Positions 17,497 to 25,445 of a stretch of DNA of 64,000 nt are shown piece after piece. Under the pieces are notes generated by a model, which was not told the DNA's origin, did no database searches, and saw only the letters and a list, made by a program, of their open reading frames with translations. Position 1 is the first letter of the stretch; each line of letters starts with the position of its first letter. A program made the position numbers and the translations under genes. Source of the stretch: Winogradskyella sp. PC-19 (GTDB lineage: Bacteria > Bacteroidota > Bacteroidia > Flavobacteriales > Flavobacteriaceae); assembly GCF_002163855.1 (NCBI RefSeq), contig NZ_CP019332.1, positions 1,901,145 through 1,965,144 on the forward strand. Direction: 5' to 3'.

Positions 17497-19500
17497 TTAC
17501 GCTATTTCATTTGCCTCAGCAACTAATATTTCGTTTTTATCATCTTTTGCTTTTGCTATAAAATCGTCAATATTAGCATTGCGTTCTAAGCCGTTTTTAA
17601 GCTGTTCTTTTAACGCAATCAAAACTGCGACACGTGTGCCTGCTTTTTTTACTGCAGTGCCAAATAATGCCTCTAACTCTTCGTAAGCAACATCTTTGGC
17701 TAAGGTTTGTATTTCAGCTTTTGCTTTTTGTTGTTTTTCCTCAGGCAAATTAGTGTACTTTTTTCCTAATTGTTGGATAACACTGATAGCCTTGCGCTTT
17801 TGCTGAGGTTGTTTTTGTTGTTGATTTTGGTTTTGTTGTGGTTTTTGCTTTGCCCAACTATCTCTTAAACCAACAGTTTTATTAAACACCAAAGCGCCTG
17901 ACTTAGAATCGTTATCGACATTGAAATATCCTAAACGCTGAAACTGAAACCGCTCTCCTATTTCTACTTCTGCTAAGCTTGGTTCTAAATATCCTGTTTT
18001 TACTTTCAGAGAATTTGGGTTTATGAACTCCATAAAATCCTTGTCCTTATGACTATCAGGAGCTTCATCCATAAATAAACGGTCATATTCCCTGATCTCT
18101 GCTGTAATTGCATGTTTTACAGAAACCCAGTGAAGTGTTCCTTTAACACGTTTTTCTGTATCTGTAGAGTACGTACAGTGAATTTCTGTGACATTACCTT
18201 CTTTGTCTTTTACAACATCGTTAGCTTGTATGATATAAGCGTTCTTCAAACGTACTTCGCCTCCTATTTTTAATCTAAAGAATTTATTCCCAGCTTGTTC
18301 TTTAAAATCTGCTTTTTCAATATAGATTTCTCTTGAAAAAGGAACTTGACGCGAACCTGTATTCTCATCTTCAGGATTATTTTCTGCATCTAACCACTCT
18401 TCTTTTCCATCAGGATAATTGGTAATTATAACTTTTACTGGGTCTAAAACCGCCATAACGCGGTTTGTAGATTTATTTAAATCTTCGCGAATACAAAACT
18501 CTAAAAGCGAAACATCAATCACGTTTTCACGCTTTGCAACACCTACTTTTTCTATAAACTGTCGTATAGAGTTTGGTGTATATCCACGACGACGTAGGCC
18601 AGAAATAGTTGGCATACGCGGATCATCCCAACCTGTTACAATACCTTCTTCTACCAAGCGTAATAATTTACGCTTACTCATGATTGTATAACTAAGATTT
18701 AGCCTCGCAAATTCTCTTTGCTTTGGAGGCATTGGCAACTGATTTTTTGAGTAGTCGTATACATTCTCTTTAAACCAGTCGTATAATTTTCTGTGTGGCT
18801 TGAATTCTAAAGAACAAAGTGAATGAGAAATCTGCTCGATGTAATCACTCTCGCCATGTGTCCAGTCGTACATTGGGTAAATACACCAATCATCTCCTGT
18901 TCTGTGGTGATGTGCATACATAACACGATACATTAATGGGTCACGCATTAACATGTTTGGATCAGACATATCAATTTTTGCACGTAAAACGTGTTCGCCA
19001 GCTTCAAATTTCCCATCTTTCATGCCTTGAAAAAGTTCAAGATTTTCTTCAACAGTTCTGTCTCTGTATGGACTGTTAGTACCTACTTGTTTTGGCGTCC
19101 CTTTTTGCGCTCTCATAGCTTCAGAAGATTGAGAGTCTACATAGGCTTTGCCGTCTTTAATCATTAAAACAGCCCAATCGTAAAGCTTCTGAAAATAATC
19201 TGAGCTGTACAATTCGTTCTCCCACTTATAACCCAACCATGCGATATCTCTTTTGATTGCATCAACATATTCTTGCTCTTCTTTTGCAGGATTGGTATCA
19301 TCAAAACGAAGATTAACAGGTGCGTTATATTTTTCACCTAGACCAAAACTAATACCTATAGCCTTTGTGTGGCCAATGTGTAGATAACCGTTTGGCTCTG
19401 GAGGAAAACGAAAACGAAGATTTTCTTTTGGTAAACCATTAGCTAAATCTTCTTCTATGATGTGCTCAATAAAATTGAGTGATTTTGTTTCTTCTGACAT
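17497..19500 (-). CDS. glnS: Glutaminyl-tRNA synthetase with C-terminal appended helical domain
   Basis: Charges tRNA-Gln; 667 residues against about 550 for E. coli. The class I signatures are PEPNGYLHIGH (about 32-42) and IMSKRKL (KMSKS), with the anticodon-binding beta-barrels following. After the normal end (about 548) there is a Gln-rich linker (QQNQNQQQKQPQQK) and then about 100 helical residues (QLGKKYTNLPEEKQQKAKA to the end). This corresponds in position to the YqeY/GatB-like tail annotated on many Bacteroidota GlnRS proteins, although here it is short. Such tails aid tRNA binding in related enzymes. The start is the first ATG; no start ambiguity was seen. Confidence 0.95.
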   Translation of the reverse strand: MSEETKSLNFIEHIIEEDLANGLPKENLRFRFPPEPNGYLHIGHTKAIGISFGLGEKYNAPVNLRFDDTNPAKEEQEYVDAIKRDIAWLGYKWENELYSSDYFQKLYDWAVLMIKDGKAYVDSQSSEAMRAQKGTPKQVGTNSPYRDRTVEENLELFQGMKDGKFEAGEHVLRAKIDMSDPNMLMRDPLMYRVMYAHHHRTGDDWCIYPMYDWTHGESDYIEQISHSLCSLEFKPHRKLYDWFKENVYDYSKNQLPMPPKQREFARLNLSYTIMSKRKLLRLVEEGIVTGWDDPRMPTISGLRRRGYTPNSIRQFIEKVGVAKRENVIDVSLLEFCIREDLNKSTNRVMAVLDPVKVIITNYPDGKEEWLDAENNPEDENTGSRQVPFSREIYIEKADFKEQAGNKFFRLKIGGEVRLKNAYIIQANDVVKDKEGNVTEIHCTYSTDTEKRVKGTLHWVSVKHAITAEIREYDRLFMDEAPDSHKDKDFMEFINPNSLKVKTGYLEPSLAEVEIGERFQFQRLGYFNVDNDSKSGALVFNKTVGLRDSWAKQKPQQNQNQQQKQPQQKRKAISVIQQLGKKYTNLPEEKQQKAKAEIQTLAKDVAYEELEALFGTAVKKAGTRVAVLIALKEQLKNGLERNANIDDFIAKAKDDKNEILVAEANEIA

Positions 19501-19589
19501 TACAAAAATTTAAAGTGTAAAATTACATAAAAATGTAACAAAAGCCTTTGTTTTTCTACTTATAGCTCGAACCAAAACAACCTAATGTT

Positions 19590-19790
19590 ATGAGTTATAT
19601 CTGTCCAAAATGTGATAATACCAGCTACGAAGTTGGAGAAATGCGTGCAACTGGTGGCACATTATCTAAAATATTTGATGTCCAGAATAAAAAATTTACT
19701 TCCGTAACATGCAAAAAATGTTCTTACACTGAGTTTTTTAAAGCAAAAACCAGTGCATTAAGTAACATTTTTGATTTGTTTACCAATTAA
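19590..19790 (+). CDS. Small zinc-ribbon protein
   Basis: 66 residues with paired CPKC (5-8) and CKKC knuckles about 50 residues apart, the arrangement of a single zinc ribbon, separated by GEMRATGGTLSKIFDVQ. It matches a widespread family of short zinc-ribbon (nucleic-acid-binding-like) proteins of unknown role. It is followed after 61 bp by folB in the same direction; the gap has a TAnnTTTG box, so folB may be separately transcribed. Confidence 0.75.
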   Translation: MSYICPKCDNTSYEVGEMRATGGTLSKIFDVQNKKFTSVTCKKCSYTEFFKAKTSALSNIFDLFTN

Positions 19791-19834
19791 ACGCTAGAGA
19801 TTTTTATAGATAGTTAGACGCTATAGATTTTATA
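19791..19834. repeat. Imperfect direct repeat between the zinc-ribbon gene and folB
   Basis: ACGCTAGAGATTTTTATA (19791-19808) and ACGCTATAGATTTTATA (19818-19834) are near-identical and spaced 27 nt start to start. They lie just upstream of a TATTTTTG box (19840-19847). This could be a regulator site or a chance duplication. Confidence 0.4.
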
Positions 19835-19851
19835 AGTTTTATTTTTGCTTT

Positions 19852-20223
19852 ATGGGAATAATAAAAGTTGAAAACATACGCATTTTTGCTCATCATGGCT
19901 GCCTAGCAGAAGAAACTAAAATCGGTAGTGATTACCGCGTAGATTTAGAGGTTAAAGTTAATTTAAAAAAATCTGCGGAATCTGATGAACTCAAGGATAC
20001 TGTTGACTATGTGTTTTTAAATAAGGTTGTTAGAGAGGAAATGGCAATGCCATCTAAGCTTTTAGAAACTGTAGCTCAACGTGTATTAAATCGTATTTTT
20101 TCTGAAGACAAAATGGTTTCAAAAGCAACTATTTGTGTAAGTAAGATAAACCCACCAATTGGCGGTGACGTTGAGATGGTCACTATTAAAATGAACCAAA
20201 AACGAAAAAAGCATAGTAAATAG
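19852..20223 (+). CDS. folB: Dihydroneopterin aldolase
   Basis: Folate pathway enzyme converting 7,8-dihydroneopterin to 6-hydroxymethyl-dihydropterin and glycolaldehyde; 123 residues, the usual length. Visible signatures are HHGCLAEETKIGSDYRVDLEV near the N-terminus (with the conserved Glu/Tyr of the pterin pocket), DTVDYVFLNKVV, KLLETVAQRV and the C-terminal SKINPPIGGDVEMVTI containing the catalytic lysine. The ATG at 19852 is only 4 nt after a TATTTTTG motif, so that box may not be the promoter for this start. tRNA-Cys follows downstream. Confidence 0.92.
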   Translation: MGIIKVENIRIFAHHGCLAEETKIGSDYRVDLEVKVNLKKSAESDELKDTVDYVFLNKVVREEMAMPSKLLETVAQRVLNRIFSEDKMVSKATICVSKINPPIGGDVEMVTIKMNQKRKKHSK

Positions 20224-20243
20224 GGTAAAACAGTAAATATTTT

Positions 20244-20251
20244 TATATTTG
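20244..20251 (+). promoter_or_regulatory. Possible -7 element for tRNA-Cys
   Basis: TATATTTG lies 13 nt before the first tRNA base, matching the Bacteroidota -7 consensus. No clear TTTG was found at the -33 position. Confidence 0.4.
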
Positions 20252-20264
20252 CTGTCCTAATTAG

Positions 20265-20335
20265 GGTGTCGTGGCCGAGTGGCTAGGCAGTGGTCTGCAA
20301 CACCATCTACAGCGGTTCGAATCCGCTCGACACCT
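20265..20335 (+). tRNA. tRNA-Cys (anticodon GCA)
   Basis: 71-nt cloverleaf: acceptor GGTGTCG pairs with CGACACC, the anticodon loop is CTGCAAC with GCA at 20297-20299, and the T arm is AGCGG-TTCGAAT-CCGCT. The discriminator is T, as required for cysteine identity. CCA is not encoded. Confidence 0.96.
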
Positions 20336-20337
20336 CT

Positions 20338-20370
20338 AAAAATCCTCAACGATTGTTGGGGATTTTTTTA
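20338..20370 (+). terminator. Terminator of tRNA-Cys
   Basis: A 10-bp stem (AATCCTCAAC / GTTGGGGATT, one G-T wobble), GATT loop, followed by seven T residues, starting 6 bp after the tRNA. Confidence 0.85.
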
Positions 20371-20405
20371 TTTTAAAATTTTAAGAAAATTTAGGTGGGT
20401 GATTT

Positions 20406-20867
20406 TTAGTCTTTAATTTTTAACCATTCGTCGTAGGTGACTATTCTGTTTTCTTCGTTTGATTTTGTTTTGCCTTCTAAAACGCCTATAAATTCTAATT
20501 CGTGACCATCTGGATCACTAAAATAAATTGCTATCGCTGGCATCCAAACGAAAACCATTGGACCTTCACTTCCATCATTAAGAAAATTCCAGGATTTGAT
20601 GTTTTGTGATTTAAGGAAATCTAAAGATTCATTCTGTACCCAAAGTGGGTCACATTCAAATGCAAAATGCCTAATATCAATTTCTTCTTTTGGCTTTTCC
20701 CATAAGCCTAACATAAATTGTTTCTCTTCTCCTATCCAAAAGAAAGCAATTTTTCGTTCTTTACTAAAACGACAAAGCTTTAGACCAAGTGTATCTTTAT
20801 AAAAATCAACTGAACGCTGAAGGTTTTCTACAAATAAATGAGTTTCATAAAGTCCTTTTATCTTCAA
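20406..20867 (-). CDS. VOC-family (glyoxalase/bleomycin-resistance fold) protein
   Basis: 153 residues. ETHLFVENLQRSVDFYKDTLGLKL is the opening beta-alpha unit of the vicinal oxygen chelate fold, and AIAIYFSDPDGHELEFIGVLEG is its typical metal-binding end with the final Glu. HFAFECDP supplies the other histidine. The substrate is not predictable: family members include glyoxalases, dioxygenases and antibiotic-binding proteins. The best start is a TTG at 20867, since no ATG lies nearby in frame. Its start faces the cassette boundary at 20886, so the cassette sits immediately upstream and may have replaced its promoter region. Confidence 0.8.
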   Translation of the reverse strand: MKIKGLYETHLFVENLQRSVDFYKDTLGLKLCRFSKERKIAFFWIGEEKQFMLGLWEKPKEEIDIRHFAFECDPLWVQNESLDFLKSQNIKSWNFLNDGSEGPMVFVWMPAIAIYFSDPDGHELEFIGVLEGKTKSNEENRIVTYDEWLKIKD

Positions 20868-20885
20868 ATTTATCGGTTTTCTTTA

Positions 20886-21016
20886 ATTGAACGGTCTCGG
20901 CTATGAGTAGTTGCGTGGTTTAGCGATTAACTTTGCAAGTACACACCAAGTTGGAAATTCCGCATGAATTTCCAAAGTAGGCGAGAACAAGCAATTACTT
21001 ATAGCCATTGTTATGT
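20886..21016 (-). repeat. attC-like structured recombination site at the 3' end of the 744-residue gene
   Basis: On the coding (minus) strand a 7-base ACATAAC box overlaps the gene stop and a GTT core lies at 20892-20890. Between them, arms at 20991-21006 and 20899-20914 pair over 16 bp with two G-T wobbles. An inner perfect 10-bp hairpin (TTGGAAATTC / GAATTTCCAA, loop CGCAT, 20951-20975) lies inside. Size, strand position and nested foldback resemble integron attC sites. ACATAAC is the exact complement of GTTATGT at the far gene boundary (23268-23274), which is how R'' and R' match in a circular cassette. The fit to RYYYAAC/GTTRRRY is imperfect. Confidence 0.6.
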
Positions 21017-23245
21017 TGCGTTTATTTCGTTTTTAATTTCATTATAGTATTCTGAACAAGCGAAAATGTAAACTATAAAACAACTAGTGATTATATTGAC
21101 AATTTCTAATTCAGTCCAGTCATTTGCTGAATGTGTGTCATTGTTTCTATAGTAGTAAGAAGTTTGTATGTGTTTACCGAATCTATATTTTCTTGCGTTT
21201 CTAAAATCCTTATACCTTTCTTCTGTTGGGTCAATTCTATCGAGTTTATCAATCACAGCTCCCAATCCCTTTTTGTTTGATGTAATAAAGTTATAATCAG
21301 GATTGTTTATTAAAAAAAGAATTTTCTTTAATAAAGGGTCTAGACAAGTTAGAAACTGTTTTAAATAGTTTAGTTTATCTACTCTATCAGATGCAGAAAG
21401 GTAAAATTTGTTTAAGTTGCCTAATAACCTTTGGTCAAGTCCATCGAACTCGCTAATACCGGTATTGTAAGCAATTAACTCGTTAAACAATTCAATACCT
21501 TGCTTCAAATCAAATGAATAACTTGGCGAAGTTTGGTCAGCAAAAGAATCTCTTAAATCACGATAAAGTTTTTCTTTAATTGACTGCCAGTTAAATTCAT
21601 CTATTGCTAAATTTTCTGAGCCTTGTTGTTTTAACGAGATTACAATTCTATTACCATTTTTGGATTTTATAAAATATTCAGTTTGTTCAAATAATTTATA
21701 AAAAGAAACTCTTGTAAAATGCTTATCTAAAGGTTGTAAAGCTTTGATGATTTCAGATGCTAATGCTTGCTTAGACTGTTTTTGATTTAAGTACTCAATA
21801 ACTTTTAATCTTTGCTCAATTCTATATTCTGGCTCGTGGGTAACCTCACGTTTTTTTCTTTTCGCAAATGCTAGACTAGAATACTTTTGTTTCCACTCAG
21901 GCAGTATCCATTTTTCAGATTCAACTTTCAGGCAATCTCTTCCTATTAGAGAGCGTACAGAACTTTCTTTTAATTTAGGTCTCTCTTTGATTACCTCTTG
22001 ATAAATTTCATCGTAACTACTTGGTTTATCTAATTTGTACAATGCCTTTTTTATGAGTAGCTCAATTTTGACAGAATTTTTTCCCCAAATTTTCAGTCCC
22101 CAATATCCAGTCTTACCAAGAGAAGTAAATCTATTGTCTGAGGCAATTGCCAAACTATGCCTATCATATATTTTTGAAGTATTAGAATGAATTAATCTGC
22201 GATTTATTTCTGATACAATATTGTCAATATACATTGTATCTCCATTTTCAATTAATACACGGTAAGCTCTATCACTTGCACTCGATAAAAACTCAAATTT
22301 CACTTGATATAAATTTATATCTCCATTTTGTATCATTTCTATTTCTGGCAGAATCTCGATGGCTTTGATAATATCTTTATTAGCAATAGTTTTAGCTTTT
22401 CTCTTGCAGTTGATAATTACTTGCATCTCATTTAGTGGTGAAATTGATTTTTTTAGTGTTCGTAGAACCAAATCAGCTGTTTTGAGAAATTTTTTCTTTT
22501 CTGATTTATCTATAATCAGGATATCAGCAGTTGTAAAATAAGTTTCCACTTTACCACATATGTGTAACGAAAACAAGTCTATAATTAAATTAATTACTTC
22601 ACCATTTTTATTGTTGTAAGAATAATTTTCTATTAAAAACTCTATTAAGGTCTCTCTACTAAGTATTTTTTGCTCAAAAACCTCTTTCTTTAATTTCACA
22701 TAGTTATTGCATAGTTCATTAACGCAATTACATCTTAATTCTTCATCTGTTCCTTTTGAGAGAAAAGAGTCGATTTTTTCTAAGGTTAATACCTTGAGTT
22801 GTCTAATTCGCTCACTCGTTTTTTGATAATAATCAGAAAGTTCCTCGAGAGTATATTTATCAGAACTATTAAGACCATAATAATGATTAATAATTCCTTT
22901 TAGCAAATCACTATTTCCTAAATTTAAGTAGTCACTGACAGTTTCATTAATTAAATCAATAAACGAGTCTGGGTTTAAATTTGGGTAATCTAAAGGGATA
23001 GAATATTGTTTGGTCTTCGATTCTTGTAATTCAATCAAGTCAATTAAATTGTGTTCAATATAATCTTGATAACTTTTAAGTTTGGAAACCACTGAGGCAC
23101 CAATTCCTTTTATTTCAGAAAATTCCAGAATAGCGATATTTGAAACTTCTTGTAAATTAGTAATTCCAAGCAAATCAAATTTTTTCAATAGGATTGATGG
23201 AATTGTTTCAAAAACATATTGAATTTTTATATCTGATTTATTCAT
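21011..23245 (-). CDS. Cassette-borne multidomain nucleic-acid-binding protein with HEPN-like C-terminus
   Basis: 744 residues; I do not recognise a named family. Residues 26-60 look like an HhH segment (LGITNLQEVSN...IKGIGASVVSKL), similar to the RNA polymerase alpha C-terminal domain. Residues 112-165 resemble sigma-70 region 4 (YGLNSSDKYTLEELSDYYQKT, then ERIRQLKVLTLEKI). Residues 322-388 and 392-449 look like winged-helix/HARE-HTH repeats, with a possible third at 473-540. The helical C-terminus (about 580-744) carries RNNDTH (700-705), fitting the HEPN RNase motif R-polar-x3-H near the start of the final helix. The gene sits inside an apparent integron-type cassette with no integrase nearby. 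A defence, toxin or regulatory role is inference only. Confidence 0.75.
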   Translation of the reverse strand: MNKSDIKIQYVFETIPSILLKKFDLLGITNLQEVSNIAILEFSEIKGIGASVVSKLKSYQDYIEHNLIDLIELQESKTKQYSIPLDYPNLNPDSFIDLINETVSDYLNLGNSDLLKGIINHYYGLNSSDKYTLEELSDYYQKTSERIRQLKVLTLEKIDSFLSKGTDEELRCNCVNELCNNYVKLKKEVFEQKILSRETLIEFLIENYSYNNKNGEVINLIIDLFSLHICGKVETYFTTADILIIDKSEKKKFLKTADLVLRTLKKSISPLNEMQVIINCKRKAKTIANKDIIKAIEILPEIEMIQNGDINLYQVKFEFLSSASDRAYRVLIENGDTMYIDNIVSEINRRLIHSNTSKIYDRHSLAIASDNRFTSLGKTGYWGLKIWGKNSVKIELLIKKALYKLDKPSSYDEIYQEVIKERPKLKESSVRSLIGRDCLKVESEKWILPEWKQKYSSLAFAKRKKREVTHEPEYRIEQRLKVIEYLNQKQSKQALASEIIKALQPLDKHFTRVSFYKLFEQTEYFIKSKNGNRIVISLKQQGSENLAIDEFNWQSIKEKLYRDLRDSFADQTSPSYSFDLKQGIELFNELIAYNTGISEFDGLDQRLLGNLNKFYLSASDRVDKLNYLKQFLTCLDPLLKKILFLINNPDYNFITSNKKGLGAVIDKLDRIDPTEERYKDFRNARKYRFGKHIQTSYYYRNNDTHSANDWTELEIVNIITSCFIVYIFACSEYYNEIKNEINAT

Positions 23246-23264
23246 TTCGTTTGTTTATCCAAAT

Positions 23265-23274
23265 GCAACATAAC
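23265..23274. repeat. 5' boundary of the cassette (inverted copy of GTTATGTTGC)
   Basis: GCAACATAAC here is the reverse complement of GTTATGTTGC at 21010-21019, so the 744-residue gene is framed by a perfect 10-bp inverted repeat. On the coding strand this is GTTATGT, the expected upstream cassette junction. It overlaps a palindrome TAACTAGTTA (23271-23280). Confidence 0.6.
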
Positions 23275-23347
23275 TAGTTATATCATAACTAATATATACT
23301 TTTATCAGTAAATATTAACGGGATAAAACAAGCTTTTAATTGCCTTA

Positions 23348-24031
23348 TTAGTTCTTTACAGGATTAATCTTCTCAATCTGTTCTTTGCTTTTCTCGTACA
23401 TATCTGGGAAAAGTCCTTGAGACAATAATAAAACTCCAAAACCCAAAATCACTAAAGCAACGATTTTTTTGGTTTTGAAAATACGACGAGGTGTGAGTTT
23501 TGTTCGTAAGCGTTTTGCTGCTGCTATTTTTATTAAATCAGTAACAAAATATGTGGTTAGCATGGTTGCAACAAAAACAATGGTACCATTTTCTGAAGTT
23601 GTCAAAGAGGTACCAATAACAATAAAACCTAACCAACCTAAAAGCACACCAATATTAATAAAGTTTAGTAAAAACCCTTTGATAAAGAGTTTTCCGTAGC
23701 CTTTTTTAATCTCTACTTTATGATATTCTCTTACAATAGACCGAAAAGATTTTGATGTTTTTACGAATGAAATAACGCCATAGACAATCAATAAAACGCC
23801 ACCAAATATTAAAAAACTTGGGTCGTCTTTTACTTTTTCGACCAATTTATTAGTACTAAAAAAAGCAACTAAGATAAATACAATGTCTGCTAATATTACG
23901 CCTAAATCAAATATTAATGCACTTTTAAATCCTTTTGTAGCACTAGTTTCTAGCAGTACAAAAAATACTGGACCTATCGTAAATGCAAGGATTATCCCAA
24001 ACGGTATGGCTGTTAATATATCATCAAACAT
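23348..24031 (-). CDS. LysE/RhtB-family exporter
   Basis: 227 residues with about six membrane helices. IPFGIILAFTIGPVFFVLLETSATKGFKSAL matches the start of the LysE family of amino-acid exporters, with the conserved Gly-Pro in helix 1. The loop between helices 3 and 4 is long and basic (KTSKSFRSIVREYHKVEIKKG), and the end is a short charged tail. Substrate unknown; family members export lysine, threonine, homoserine or cysteine. A TACATTTG box (24052-24059, minus strand) lies 20 nt upstream of the start and may be its own -7 element, separating it from the GIN-domain gene. Confidence 0.82.
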   Translation of the reverse strand: MFDDILTAIPFGIILAFTIGPVFFVLLETSATKGFKSALIFDLGVILADIVFILVAFFSTNKLVEKVKDDPSFLIFGGVLLIVYGVISFVKTSKSFRSIVREYHKVEIKKGYGKLFIKGFLLNFINIGVLLGWLGFIVIGTSLTTSENGTIVFVATMLTTYFVTDLIKIAAAKRLRTKLTPRRIFKTKKIVALVILGFGVLLLSQGLFPDMYEKSKEQIEKINPVKN

Positions 24032-24087
24032 GTAAACATCACTAGTTTACACAAATGTAGTAAAGAAAATAAGAATAAGGAAAATGC

Positions 24088-24759
24088 TTACATGCGTTTT
24101 ACACGACCTCCAAGTACAGTTTTTTCGTCTATTTCTTTTGGATCACCGTAAATGTAAACATCGCCTCCAGCTCTGACTCTAACCTCGACAAATTCGGTAG
24201 CATTAACTCTAGCTTCTCCTGCAGCATTAATAGAAACTTCTGTACTTTCTGTTATAAGCTCTTCTCCATTATATTCTCCACCAGTATAGATAGTTACATC
24301 CTGATTTTTTGAAGTTCCTGTAAGATTTATAATTCCTCCTGTAACGGCTCTAACATCCGTATAAGTCGTTTTTACATTAGCAGTAATTTCGCCACCTTCT
24401 TGGGCTTTGAATTTGATATCGAATTGGTCTAATGTTCCTTTTACGGTAATCTCCGCACCTTCATTAGCATCTATGATATCTACAGATGTGTAGTATAAAA
24501 TCACAGTTGTATCGTTTCCGTCATACGATTCTTCAAATTCCATACGGATTTTAAGTTTTCCGTTTTTGTTTAAAACTTGAACATTTCTTCTATTAGCGCC
24601 ATCTATAACAACTTCATTTTTATCTGACTTTATCATAGTAACGTTAATTAAGTCAAAGGCTTTAATTTCTGTAAACTCTCCTATTTGCTTTACGATTGGA
24701 CTTTGAGCAAATAGTGTTGTAGTTATTACAACTAAAAGGATGGTGATTATTTTTTTCAT
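24088..24759 (-). CDS. Secreted head-GIN-domain (DUF2807) protein
   Basis: 223 residues, signal peptide ending near TTLFAQ. The mature part IKAFDLINVTMIKSDKNEVVIDG is the start of the DUF2807 right-handed beta-helix, followed by regular short repeats such as TVKGTLDQFDIKFKAQEGGEITANV and VSINAAGEARVNATEF. The family is abundant in Bacteroidota and thought to be periplasmic or surface-adhesive; no specific role is known. It ends in a basic GGRVKRM. Confidence 0.82.
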   Translation of the reverse strand: MKKIITILLVVITTTLFAQSPIVKQIGEFTEIKAFDLINVTMIKSDKNEVVIDGANRRNVQVLNKNGKLKIRMEFEESYDGNDTTVILYYTSVDIIDANEGAEITVKGTLDQFDIKFKAQEGGEITANVKTTYTDVRAVTGGIINLTGTSKNQDVTIYTGGEYNGEELITESTEVSINAAGEARVNATEFVEVRVRAGGDVYIYGDPKEIDEKTVLGGRVKRM

Positions 24760-24821
24760 AAAAATTGTTGTTTATAGTTATACAGATAGTATAATAAACG
24801 AGTTGTTACAGTTTTAATTAT

Positions 24822-25121
24822 TTATACCAACACTTTTACAGCTGTACCTGTTACAGAAACAACAGGATAATTAGTCGTCGTTAACTCAATCTCTACCTTA
24901 ATGCCAACAATAGCATTTGCTCCTAATTTTTTAGCGTTTTCTTGAATATTTTGAAACGCTTTTTCCTTAACAGTATCAATACTTTCTTGAATTTTTTTAT
25001 AATACTTTGATGTACTGAAACCAGAAGCTAATGTTTGGTCATTGATGGCAACACCAGTAACTATTCCTAAATAATCCGCTATTTTGAAACCTTCTATAGA
25101 GTTTGTTGTTGTTAATATCAT
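24822..25121 (-). CDS. YbjQ/UPF0145 family protein
   Basis: 99 residues, a complete YbjQ-type beta-alpha domain: MILTTTNSIEGFKIADYLGIVTGVAI at the start and AKKLGANAIVGIKVEIE before the end, with SVTGTAVKV at the C-terminus. The family (heavy-metal-binding-like fold) forms pentamers, and its biochemical role is unclear. The 83-codon zinc-ribbon gene ends 8 bp upstream, so the two form an operon. Confidence 0.85.
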   Translation of the reverse strand: MILTTTNSIEGFKIADYLGIVTGVAINDQTLASGFSTSKYYKKIQESIDTVKEKAFQNIQENAKKLGANAIVGIKVEIELTTTNYPVVSVTGTAVKVLV

Positions 25122-25129
25122 GGTATAAA

Positions 25130-25381
25130 TTATAAGTTTTTAGTTTTTTGATAAGCATTCCATAAATCTTGTGGGTTATTTATAGATAAATCTACTTTAC
25201 CACAAGACCCACAAATCTGTGCTTTTAATGCACCTTTTTCAAATTTATTAAAAAGAATTCTATCTGTTGTTTTGATTTCTATTGATAAATCGTTTTTAGC
25301 ATTGCCATGACCAAAGTCTACAATCTTCATATCATGCATAATTTTTGACGAACCACAAGCTGAACACATTTCTGATTTCAT
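25130..25381 (-). CDS. Small zinc-ribbon protein paired with YbjQ
   Basis: 83 residues. CSAC (6-9) and CGSC (57-60) form a single four-cysteine zinc ribbon separated by about 47 residues. Between them is a hydrophilic beta-rich stretch (VDFGHGNAKNDLSIEIKTTD). It is first in a two-gene unit with YbjQ. I do not recognise a named family; a regulatory or chaperone-like partner of YbjQ is possible from the linkage alone. Confidence 0.7.
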   Translation of the reverse strand: MKSEMCSACGSSKIMHDMKIVDFGHGNAKNDLSIEIKTTDRILFNKFEKGALKAQICGSCGKVDLSINNPQDLWNAYQKTKNL

Positions 25382-25445
25382 AATTTACTAAGTTTTATAG
25401 TTACAATATATGTCAGAATTGCTAGTATTTTGTTACAACGGCATA

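Noticed and set aside
20886-21016. The attC-like element as an ordinary rho-independent terminator
   Set aside because: The foldback is nested and 130 bp long with no T-run after it in the gene's direction.
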